NCBI GenBank assembly: GCA_965372135.1
Contig: CBDVBD010000127.1
Span: forward strand, 1 to 10,068
Source of the DNA: CBDVBD01 sp965372135
Lineage (GTDB): Bacteria > Electryoneota > RPQS01 > CBDVBD01
Reading direction: 5' to 3'
Length of the DNA: 10,068 nucleotides
A model generated the notes under the pieces. That model was not told the DNA's origin. It searched no databases and saw only the letters and a program-made list of their open reading frames with translations. Of this stretch, positions 1 through 7,200 are shown piece after piece (position 1 is the first letter of the stretch; the number at the start of each line of letters is the position of its first letter). The translations under genes were made by a program, and so were the position numbers.

Positions 1-40
1 CAGATTAGTGTGCAAGTGGAAAGTAACAAGTAGCAAGTTG

Positions 41-79
41 CCCCCCCACCTTTTTATTCCCCCCCGGGAACCGGGGGGG
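41..79. repeat. GC-rich palindromic intergenic element, copy 1
   Basis: A run of seven C is followed by about 11 nt and then a perfect hairpin at 59-79, formed by C7-GG, a GAA loop and CC-G7 (9-bp stem). The same arrangement, a C-run then a C7GG-GAA-CCG7 hairpin in the same orientation, recurs at 1435-1470 on the other side of serA. This fits a dispersed palindromic repeat family. No gene or T-run is attached, so I do not call it a terminator. Confidence 0.75.
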
Positions 80-104
80 AGGGCAGGCTGAAGCCGCCCC
101 TACG

Positions 105-127
105 CGTCGGATTCGTTGAATCCGACG
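105..127. repeat. Perfect hairpin with GTT loop
   Basis: CGTCGGATTC and GAATCCGACG form a 10-bp perfect stem around a GTT loop. Its core GATTCGTTGAA recurs at 1396-1406, next to the second copy of the C/G hairpin element, so both seem to belong to the same repeat cluster. No function is evident. Confidence 0.7.
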
Positions 128-138
128 GAAGACCTGGG

Positions 139-157
139 TCCCGCATCAAGTGCGGGA
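139..157. repeat. Hairpin TCCCGCA-TCAAG-TGCGGGA
   Basis: A 7-bp perfect stem closes a 5-nt TCAAG loop and is followed by TGACA. Elements of the form CCCGC...GCGGGATGACA are common dispersed repeats in many bacterial genomes. The reverse strand of this stretch gives low-complexity reading frames rich in P, S and R, typical of such repeats and not of real protein. Confidence 0.65.
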
Positions 158-259
158 TGACAGAAAAGGAGTCGGAAATGACCCACCGATGGGCGGACAA
201 GTTGAGGGGATGACAAAAAAGGGATCGGGGATGATCCGGCAGTGGGCGGACAAGCCGGG
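154..259. repeat. 53-bp imperfect tandem duplication (two units)
   Basis: Bases 154-206 and 207-259 align with no gaps at exactly 53 bp offset, about 40 of 53 identical by eye. The best conserved blocks are GGGATGACA at each unit's start and TGGGCGGACAAG near each end (190-201 and 243-254). A related GGCGGACCAG at 285-294 is out of register. The differences are mostly transitions, so the duplication looks old. Confidence 0.75.
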
Positions 260-366
260 GGGGGGAAATTGCCATCCGTCAACTGGCGGACCAGTGGGTG
301 GATTAGCAGAGACGTGATTCAGCAGATACTTCGCTGAAAAGGAACCAACAAGATTTGTGAAAATTC

Positions 367-395
367 TTGACAAATGCTGGGGATTTTTGTACATT
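367..395 (+). promoter_or_regulatory. Putative sigma70-type promoter of serA
   Basis: A perfect -35 hexamer TTGACA (367-372) lies 17 bp from TACATT (390-395; 4 of 6 matches to TATAAT). Transcription would begin about 50 nt before the serA start codon, leaving room for the AGGAGG ribosome site at 443-448. It is the best promoter match in this gap and points the right way. Confidence 0.6.
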
Positions 396-453
396 TGCTG
401 CTGATGTGCAAATTTTATGAACCTTAGCAATTATTGCGATTTAGGAGGAACAA

Positions 454-1368
454 ATGATAAAGGTGTTAGTCACAGACGGGATGGCGGCGGGACCGGTGAA
501 AACGTTGAAAGACGCCGGATTTCAAGTGGATGAAAAGCACTATGAACCAGGGGAATTGAACCAGGTGATCGGCAATTACGATGTAGTGGTGGTGCGGTCG
601 GCGACCAAAATTCGGGAACCGCAGGTCGATGCCGGCGCTATCGGGAATTTGAAATTAATCGTGCGCGGCGGCGTGGGGCTGGATAATATCGACGTGGAAT
701 ACGCCAAATCCAAAGGTATCAAAGTGCGCAACACCCCGGCGGCATCATCGGTGTCGGTGGCGGAATTGGCGGTGGGGATGATGTTCAGCGTGGCAAGGAA
801 TATCCACGCCGCACACGGCACTATGACTGAAGGCAAATGGGAGAAGAAAACCTATTCCAAGGGATTTGAGCTAACCGGGAAATCCTTAGGGGTGATCGGC
901 ACCGGTCGGATTGGGATCGAAGTGGCGAAGCGGTGCCACGGGTTGGAGATGGAACCGATCAGGGGATACGATAAATACATCACGCAAGTTGATTATCCCA
1001 ATATCAAGCTGGTTTCATTAGATGAAGTGCTTTCGAATTCCGACGTGATTACGCTGCATATCCCCCACGCCAAAGGGGAAGCATACGATATTGGGGAAGG
1101 GGAATTCGCCAAGATGAAGGATGGGGCGGTTTTAATCAACTGTTCTCGAGGAGGTGCGGTGGATGAGGCGGCGTTGATCAACGCTTTGGATTCCGGGAAA
1201 CTACGCGGTGCAGGGGTGGACGTGTATGAAGCTGAGCCCACAGAAAACGAAACGTTACGAAAACACCCGAAGGTGGTGTTGACGCCGCATATCGGGGCAT
1301 CCACAGTGGAAGCGCAGAACCGGGTGGGGGATGAGGTGGCGAGTATTATCATTGTGGAGTTTCAATAA
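454..1368 (+). CDS. serA: D-3-phosphoglycerate dehydrogenase, short form
   Basis: This enzyme oxidises 3-phosphoglycerate to 3-phosphohydroxypyruvate with NAD, the first step of serine biosynthesis in the cytoplasm. The 304-residue product has the D-2-hydroxyacid dehydrogenase fold. The dinucleotide motif GTGRIG is at 149-154, and Asp173 in GYD should select NAD over NADP. The catalytic set is Arg232 (CSRGG), Glu261 (YEAEP) and His279 (TPHIGAS); the Arg-to-Glu spacing of 29 equals that of E. coli SerA. It stops soon after the catalytic domain and lacks the C-terminal ACT domain of long forms, so feedback control through an ACT domain by serine is not expected. The start is supported by AGGAGG five bases before ATG. 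No serC or other serine gene is adjacent. Repeat-rich noncoding DNA flanks it on both sides. A related 2-hydroxyacid dehydrogenase of other specificity is possible but less likely. Confidence 0.9.
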   Translation: MIKVLVTDGMAAGPVKTLKDAGFQVDEKHYEPGELNQVIGNYDVVVVRSATKIREPQVDAGAIGNLKLIVRGGVGLDNIDVEYAKSKGIKVRNTPAASSVSVAELAVGMMFSVARNIHAAHGTMTEGKWEKKTYSKGFELTGKSLGVIGTGRIGIEVAKRCHGLEMEPIRGYDKYITQVDYPNIKLVSLDEVLSNSDVITLHIPHAKGEAYDIGEGEFAKMKDGAVLINCSRGGAVDEAALINALDSGKLRGAGVDVYEAEPTENETLRKHPKVVLTPHIGASTVEAQNRVGDEVASIIIVEFQ

Positions 1369-1395
1369 AGTACATAGCGTTGGGTGAGGAATCGA

Positions 1396-1470
1396 GATTC
1401 GTTGAACCGAGGTTCGTTGGCACCTGACAAACAGCCCCCCCCCTTGAATCCCCCCCGGGAACCGGGGGGG
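1396..1470. repeat. GC-rich palindromic intergenic element, copy 2
   Basis: The sequence GATTCGTTGAA (1396-1406) and a similar GGTTCGTTGG (1411-1420) precede a nine-C run (1435-1443). Then comes a perfect hairpin at 1450-1470: C7-GG, GAA loop, CC-G7. The hairpin and its leading C-run match 41-79 in the same orientation. The order of the two modules (GATTCGTTGAA and the C/G hairpin) is reversed relative to copy 1. Confidence 0.75.
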
Positions 1471-1526
1471 AAGTCCGCCAGTTTACCCTTGCTCAAGCAT
1501 GGTGAAACCCTGCAGGAATCGAATTA

Positions 1527-1565
1527 GCGGTGGCAAGCCACCGCATGCGCAAGCAAGCTTGCGCA
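1527..1565. repeat. Double hairpin of the GCG...CGC family
   Basis: Two perfect hairpins stand side by side. At 1527-1544 GCGGTGG and CCACCGC enclose a CAAG loop. At 1546-1565 TGCGCAAG and CTTGCGCA enclose another CAAG loop. Both keep outer GCG/CGC pairs while the inner stem differs. The second runs directly into the sequence GCACTCCAAATAAAAGCCCC, also found after the hairpin at 2583-2600. Confidence 0.75.
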
Positions 1566-1573
1566 CTCCAAAT

Positions 1574-1597
1574 AAAAGCCCCTTACGGGGCTTTTTT
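1574..1597. terminator. Bidirectional Rho-independent terminator
   Basis: GCCCC (1578-1582), loop TTAC and GGGGC (1587-1591) are followed by six T on the plus strand. The A-rich AAATAAAA before the stem gives TTTTATTT on the minus strand. It lies between the converging serA (stop 206 bp away) and the outer-membrane gene (stop 80 bp away) and can serve both. Confidence 0.8.
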
Positions 1598-1676
1598 ACT
1601 AAATTATGCAACATTGGGTTGGGGTCTACATATTCCCTTCTATGTCAGATTCTCAGGCTATATCGGAAACAAAAAA

Positions 1677-2351
1677 TCAGAACGCATAGCCGACTCGAAG
1701 AGAAAACATAGTTTCTATGGTGTTTTCTTTACACCAGTCAAAGAAAATTCGTGTCAACAGTAAATTGCACCGGGTGTCTACAAGGATTTTCCCCTTGCCC
1801 ACAGGAAAATCCAATCCGCCGCCCACGACCATACCAACATCCCCCCAACGGTCCCATCCACCGCTACCACTGCGGCTACTGCTATAGCTGTAATGCACGC
1901 CATTATAATATTGATCCTGATGATACACAGACTTATTATACACGAACAAGGCAACATCTGGACCAATAAATAAATTCGGTTGTGGTGTTCCTGAACCTAT
2001 GAGAAATTTCCACAGCAATGACAATTCCAGACAGTCTAAGCGCACTTTTTCTTTTGCTATATAAGTTCTGCCGTTTCCTTGCTGTTCTGTAAAGCCCCTT
2101 ATGGCATAGTAAAGCTCAGGTTGAAAAGCGACCCGGCTACTGATATATTGCGTCAAGAAGATCCCAAGAGCCAAGCCTATATGGTTGTTCGTGTTAAGGC
2201 GACTTTCTGAACTTAGACCTGAATAATAATGTTTGTCGAAGTCCAGTCCAATCTTCAATCCCCACTCGGTTCGTCCGTGAGCGCAGGATGCCCCAAAATC
2301 GCATGCCAGGATTACTAATAGTGCAAGCACTATTGTTGGTATACGTTTCAT
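1677..2351 (-). CDS. Outer-membrane beta-barrel protein, PorT-like
   Basis: The 224-residue product looks like a small eight-strand-type outer-membrane barrel of the PorT / OMP_b-brl_2 kind. After a signal peptide (about 1-24, possible cleavage after SCA) come alternating amphipathic strands: GLKIGLDFD (31-39), a strand ending FQPELYYAIRGF (76-87), LELSLLWKFLIGSG (108-121), NLFIGPDVALFVY (126-138), VGMVVGGGLDFPVGKGKILVDTR (172-194). It ends in FSLRVGYAF, the terminal aromatic expected for BAM-dependent insertion. The start at 2351 is preferred over an upstream in-frame start at 2453, because GAGG (2360-2363) lies eight bases before ATG and the signal peptide begins there. A cysteine at 17 (ILAC) faintly resembles a lipobox. 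The middle loop is rich in Y, S and G. The precise role (structural, transport or secretion partner) cannot be read from sequence. Confidence 0.8.
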   Translation of the reverse strand: MKRIPTIVLALLVILACDFGASCAHGRTEWGLKIGLDFDKHYYSGLSSESRLNTNNHIGLALGIFLTQYISSRVAFQPELYYAIRGFTEQQGNGRTYIAKEKVRLDCLELSLLWKFLIGSGTPQPNLFIGPDVALFVYNKSVYHQDQYYNGVHYSYSSSRSGSGGWDRWGDVGMVVGGGLDFPVGKGKILVDTRCNLLLTRIFFDWCKENTIETMFSLRVGYAF

Positions 2352-2457
2352 TTTCAAGTCCTCTTCGATTGATACGATAATAACATGGGAATTGACTGCA
2401 ATTTGAAAGCAGCAATCGCACGTAAATCTACGAAGAGGTAAGGCAAGTCTCATGCCA

Positions 2458-2473
2458 TATAAACATGTTTATA
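2458..2473. promoter_or_regulatory. Perfect 16-bp palindrome, operator-like
   Basis: TATAAACATGTTTATA is a perfect inverted repeat about 107 bp before the start codon of the outer-membrane barrel gene. It has the size and symmetry of a dimeric repressor site. No clear promoter could be paired with it, so a regulatory role is inferred only from symmetry and place. Confidence 0.35.
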
Positions 2474-2582
2474 ATAATCAATTGTTTGTGTGGCGAGAGT
2501 GATGTAAAATTCTGTATGAATGAGTGGACAGTCGTATACTACTTTGAACAGAAGTAATCAAATGGTTGATGGCATTGAGAAA

Positions 2583-2600
2583 GCGGTAGTAAACTACCGC
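2583..2600. repeat. Hairpin of the GCG...CGC family
   Basis: GCGGTAG and CTACCGC form a perfect 7-bp stem with a TAAA loop. It is followed at once by the same tail, GCACTCCAAATAAAAGCCCC, that follows the double hairpin at 1527-1565. The stem core (GTAG/CTAC) differs from the other copies while the GCG/CGC ends and the tail are fixed. Confidence 0.75.
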
Positions 2601-2610
2601 ACTCCAAATA

Positions 2611-2634
2611 AAAGCCCCCAATTGGGGGCTTTTT
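2611..2634. terminator. Bidirectional Rho-independent terminator
   Basis: GCCCCC (2614-2619), loop AATT and GGGGGC (2624-2629) are followed by five T on the plus strand. AAATAAAA before the stem gives TTTTATTT on the minus strand. It lies about 34 bp past the stop of the minus-strand propeller gene ending at 2668, so that gene is its likely client. No plus-strand gene ends nearby. Confidence 0.8.
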
Positions 2635-2667
2635 GTGTTACAGAATAATGGGGTAATGGTTACAGGT

Positions 2668-3954
2668 TTATCGGAGCAGGACCATTTTGCGGGTTTTGGT
2701 GAATTGTCCGGCTTCCAGGCGGTAGAAGTAGATGCCGGAAGGTAAGGCACCAGCATCGAACCTTACTTCATGTTGTCCGATTAACTGCTGTCCGTTGACC
2801 AGGGTAGCGATTTCCTGACCTTGAACATTATACACGACAAGTCGGACGGATGATGGTTCTGTTAGATAATATGTGATGGAAGTTACCGGATTGAACGGAT
2901 TGGGGTAATTCTCATTCAAGGTGGTTCTTGCCGGTTGGAACTCACCCTCATAAGGATCAACCCCGGAGACTAAGGTCTTTTTGAAGATGGCGCCGTTACT
3001 TCCTACCGTGTAAGCGGCATCGCCAACTTGGTTTACCGCCAACAGGGTGTAAGGCGGACTGACAGTTGCGTCCAGGGTCCAGGTTTCACCGGCATCGGTG
3101 GATCTGAGGATTCTGCCGTTGTTACCCACCGCCCAGCCGTCATTACCGTCGAAATGGACTCCCTGAAGTACCGCCGAAGCCTGACCGGTATGCTTCACCA
3201 CCCAGTTGGACCCTCCGTCGGTGGTTTTCAACACCGCTTCGCTGCCGTTGTTGCCGACGATTATCCCGGTGTCCGGATCAAAGAAGTGTATCCCACCGAT
3301 TACCATGCTGCTCCCGAAGTTATACACCATGGACCAGTTATTTCCGTTGGTAGTTTTGTAGATTCGGCTGGGATTGTTAAAATTTGATCCGCATACTGCG
3401 TACCCGTGATCCACGTCCACGAAATGCATCCATCGAAAGACTTCAGAAGTACCGGTGGGCAACCGTGACCAGTTACCACCAGCGTTGTTGGTTCGGTAAA
3501 TAGATCCTTGCCATCCACAGACGTACCCAATGTCGCTATTCAGAAATTGCACTACATAAAATCCAAAACTTGCTGAAATCAGAGTCCGTACCCAAATGCT
3601 TCCGGCGTTGGTGGTTTTCAGAATCATAGCGTTGAAAGTTCCCCCTGCGTCACAACCCACCGCAAAGCCCGTGAAAACATCGGTGTAATGAACGGAGAAT
3701 AAATAGGCTCCTGCCACAGGTACGGTGGAATTCCAGGTGTCGCCGCCGTTATAGGTAGTCAACACCACAGCTCCATAGCTACTGCCCCATCCGGTAGCAA
3801 ATCCGGTGTTTTCGTCTAAGAAGTGCATTCCATAGAGGTCATCTGACACACCGGAATTCTGACTGACCCATTGTGCGACTGCGTTTAAGGGAAGAATTAC
3901 AGCAGCAAGCAAGATGTTGATTATGATGATCCTTACAATTGCTTTAGCTTTCAT
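2668..3954 (-). CDS. Secreted Ycf48/BNR-like beta-propeller with type IX sorting domain
   Basis: The 428-residue product has a signal peptide (1-27, cleavage after AVA). Seven similar repeats follow from about 40 to 330, each built as G(V/I/M)HF..D...G(F/Y/W)AVG...(I/V)L(K/R)(T/S)T(D/N)GG..W, such as GMHFLDENTGFATGWG. This pattern belongs to the Ycf48/HCF136 and BNR-type propellers, and seven copies fit one seven-bladed ring. A type A sorting domain (347-428) starts at NENYPNPFNP and ends KTRKMVLLR, which predicts export across the outer membrane by a type IX system and surface anchoring or release. The ATG at 3954 is chosen over a GTG at 3957 because GGAG (3962-3965) then lies seven bases away. 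A promoter at 4060-4087 and a terminator at 2611-2634 suggest a single-gene transcript. The ligand is unknown; such propellers usually act as binding scaffolds. Confidence 0.85.
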   Translation of the reverse strand: MKAKAIVRIIIINILLAAVILPLNAVAQWVSQNSGVSDDLYGMHFLDENTGFATGWGSSYGAVVLTTYNGGDTWNSTVPVAGAYLFSVHYTDVFTGFAVGCDAGGTFNAMILKTTNAGSIWVRTLISASFGFYVVQFLNSDIGYVCGWQGSIYRTNNAGGNWSRLPTGTSEVFRWMHFVDVDHGYAVCGSNFNNPSRIYKTTNGNNWSMVYNFGSSMVIGGIHFFDPDTGIIVGNNGSEAVLKTTDGGSNWVVKHTGQASAVLQGVHFDGNDGWAVGNNGRILRSTDAGETWTLDATVSPPYTLLAVNQVGDAAYTVGSNGAIFKKTLVSGVDPYEGEFQPARTTLNENYPNPFNPVTSITYYLTEPSSVRLVVYNVQGQEIATLVNGQQLIGQHEVRFDAGALPSGIYFYRLEAGQFTKTRKMVLLR

Positions 3955-4059
3955 CACAACTCTCCAGGCAAGAATTTTCTATATGTCTTTGGTGAAATTC
4001 TGTTCGGTTTACAGGTAAAATCAGGATGCTGAAAATCTCACAATTCGGGAATCGACTTT

Positions 4060-4087
4060 AATATAGAGATTTTTTCATTGAAGTCAA
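4060..4087 (-). promoter_or_regulatory. Sigma70-type promoter of the propeller gene
   Basis: Read on the minus strand, TTGACT (4087-4082) and TATATT (4065-4060) are separated by 16 bp; each matches its consensus at five of six bases. This leaves an untranslated leader of roughly 100 nt before the ATG at 3954. Confidence 0.7.
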
Positions 4088-4123
4088 GAGAAATCTTTCT
4101 TGGGTGCGGGGATTTTACATTTG

Positions 4124-4137
4124 TAAATTGCATTCCT
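4124..4137. promoter_or_regulatory. Short inverted repeat upstream of the promoter
   Basis: TTTACA-TT-TGTAAA is a perfect 6-bp inverted repeat placed about 36 bp upstream of the -35 box of the propeller gene. This is the usual place for an activator site, but AT-rich symmetry of this length can arise by chance. Confidence 0.3.
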
Positions 4138-4176
4138 CAGTTGTGATGAATAAATGACCTCTTGTACATGTAATTT

Positions 4177-4210
4177 AAAAAAAGAGGATGGAGCGACCGC
4201 TCCATCCTCT
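4177..4210 (-). terminator. Strong Rho-independent terminator of the C25-like gene
   Basis: AGAGGATGGAGC (4183-4194) and its exact complement (4199-4210) form a perfect 12-bp stem with a 4-nt loop. On the minus strand the stem is followed by seven T (4183-4177). It begins about 36 bp after the stop codon at 4246 and separates this gene from the next minus-strand gene. Confidence 0.9.
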
Positions 4211-4245
4211 AATAGTGTTCTTTTTCTTGCTAATACGAATAAGCG

Positions 4246-7200
4246 CTACCTAAGCAGGACCATTTTGCGGGTTTTGGTGAAGGTACTCGCTTCAAGACGG
4301 TAGAAATACACACCGGAAGCCAATTTAGTGGCATCCAGGATTGCCCTGTGCTGCCCGGCTTCCCGGCGCTGGTGCACCAAGGTGGCTACTTTCTGACCCA
4401 GGATATTGTACACAATCAGCTTTGCCACGCCCGCTTCCCGCAGGCTGTACGGTATCGATGTGGTGGGGTTGAAGGGATTGGGATAATTCTGCCCTAAGGA
4501 ATACTGGAAGGGAATCGGGATTCCCTCATCCTCAACTCCACTGTTGATGACGGTCATGCTGACCGGCAACACATCCTGCCCCCCGGAGGCGTTGTGATCG
4601 AACACCACCTCCAAGTCAAAGGTGCCGTTGGGGAATTCCCCAGCGTCCAACAGCACACAGAAGGTTTGTTCCACGCCGGAAGCGATGGTTCCGAATGCGG
4701 GGGAACAGGACACCCAGCCGGTATTGGGCGCCATTTCCCATACCCCGATTTGATCGGCAGACGCTCCGTCAATCTGACCCACGAACACCCACGTTTCCGA
4801 ATTGTACCAAGGGGTAATCATGGCGCCGCCGGCACGATCATTGGTGGTGCCGGTGAGGTCAGCCACCAATTGAATCTCCCCGTCGGATGGGTTCAGCTTT
4901 TCCACCCTCAAGAAAGTGTCATCGCCTTCCCGGCAGAACAGGTACAGGGGACAGCCGTCGGGATCGTGTTTGTACCACGCCAAACCGAACACCGTTAAGT
5001 CGTGGTCGGCGTACCGGCGTACTTCGCTGCCGGTACGGTCGATCACAATGATGGAGGCGGTCAAGTTTCCGGTATAGAAGACATCTTCCCCGGGATCGTA
5101 GGCGATGGCACGGTTGGGGTTCAGGATGCCCAGGATGGAATCCGCGGCGGACCCGCTTTCATCCACTGCCATTAAGTATTGGCTGTCACTGCCCCACAGG
5201 TATTCCCCATCCCAGGTCAAGTCGCGGAATCCGTAGGGGGAGGTGGTGGGCTGCTGCACCTGGCTTAAGTAGCCTCCATAGCGGTCGAACCGGTACAGGT
5301 AGTTGGGGGAACCAACTCCCTGACCACTGCCGGAAGCCCAGAAATTACCGTCGGCATACGCGACACCCTGGATCAACTGATCGTTGGCTGAGGTGGATAC
5401 GTCAAATATCAGCAACTGATCCCATGGGTCATCAGTCAACGATAACTTCTGCACCGGTCCCACGGTGCGATACATTATTCCGGAACTACCGTTGGCAGAA
5501 TTTCCGGTAACGGTAGCGGCTGCATCAAAGGATATCTGGTAATCCAAGTCGCCGTTACCCTGATTCTCCACATGGAAGATGACGCTCATGGTATCACCGC
5601 CGGACAAGGTTTCCTGAATGCCGGTGATGTCCATCAGGAACTCAGGATGATCCAGATCGAAATTCTGATTGTTTGCGCTTTCAGGGGAAATATTGACACT
5701 GGATTCTGCGTTATTGTAGCCTTCAAGACTGCATACAACGTCATAGGTGCCGACCACGATGTCATCGACTGTATAGTCACCGTTGGCATCGGTGGAATCC
5801 CAATAGGTTCCGTCACCTACGGACACAAAGGCGCCTTCTAAAGGATCGCCGGTCTCTGCATCGGTGACCTGTCCCTGCAGAGTGCCGTATCCGTATTCCA
5901 AAGAGGTGGTAAATAGATAGGCTCGTCCGTCAGATAAGTTCGCCGCTCCGGGGGAATAGCTGTTCCAATAACTAATCTGCAAGCCAACTAATTGGTCGTG
6001 GTCTTCGATACCTACTGTGGAGTATGAGTTGTCGTCATACGGACCAATGTAGTTGTACACGTCGAGGTACTGAAATTTGATCATGCCGTCACCGGTGGGG
6101 GTAGGATACACTTCAGGATCATAGAGGATAATTTGGAAGGTCTCGCCATAGGTGGTATTTAGCGGACTGCACCCGGACCACTCGATGACACACAGCCCCA
6201 AGGAATCGATATATTCCCAATAGACGCCGCCGCTGTACCCTGTAATCAGGTCGTCCCAGAAGGGAGCCAACATGGCATCGGGACCGTGGGCACCCGGGAT
6301 AGCATAATTCCGGAAATTAACAAAGCTGGACTGGCTGCCGAAAGCCGCCCAGCCGTTTGAACACACTGTCATCTCGGAATAACCTTTCCCATAAAACTGG
6401 AAGTTAAAAGGCAGGGTGAAGATATCATTTTCGTCGTCATTTTCATAGGTGTCCTGGATATTCAACTGGGTTCCGTTCGGATCCACCTCAATCCAGTCAA
6501 ATTCAGGTGCAATGTCGTATCCAGTATCGGTATTGTCGAAGCAGTAATACCCGTAATCATCCGGACCGCAAGGATCTGTTTGCGTTTGTGAGCCAACTTT
6601 GATTTGGAAGAAGGCGGTATCGATAAATCCACCATCACCGGACAGCGCCAATCCTAATGTTACTGGATGACCGGGGATGGTGGTTGCGCTGGCGGTTATT
6701 TCAAACGGATCACCGGTGTTGGTGCTGTTGCCGCCCATGGTGATGGTTCCATATAATCCGGTGGGATCGGGAAACGTGATCAAAGAATCCTCGGTAAACA
6801 GGTTTCCCTCCACATAGGAAATGTTACGATGACCCACGTTGGTAATGGCAACCACCATATTTTCGGTTTCTCCGGGATCCAGCCGATTGCCGGACAACAG
6901 GAACCGATGGCTTTCTATGACGGCATCTCCCGAAACTACCGTCAACGGCACCATGGAGGTATCCTCCGTTTCGTCGGTGGTCAGGACCAAGAGTAGGGGG
7001 GTCAAATCTTGGTCCTCGGCTCCCAGGGAGATCTGGACACGGAAAGTACTGTTCGATTGCGCCTCAGATTCAGGTGCCATGTCGGGGAAAGTGCTTTCGC
7101 TAACCAGCACTTGCGCAAGGGAATTGTCAAAGCCATACAAGGTGCCCACTACATCGGTGGCGGTAGTGGCAGTTCCGTAATTACGGGCGGTGATGGTCAA

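Noticed and set aside
54..430. Overlapping minus-strand frames of 60-94 codons in the 5' gap
   Set aside because: They translate hairpin and tandem repeats (FCHPALDAGPR-like text), overlap each other in several frames and lack ribosome sites.
2352..2453. N-terminal extension of the barrel gene to a start at 2453
   Set aside because: The 34 extra residues would place a cysteine-rich segment before the signal peptide, whereas the internal ATG at 2351 has a ribosome site at the right distance.
376..4137. Similar words GGGGATTTT...TACATTTG at 379-397 and 4118-4133
   Set aside because: The match needs a gap, is AT-rich and short, and lies in opposite orientation relative to the nearby genes. It is likely chance.
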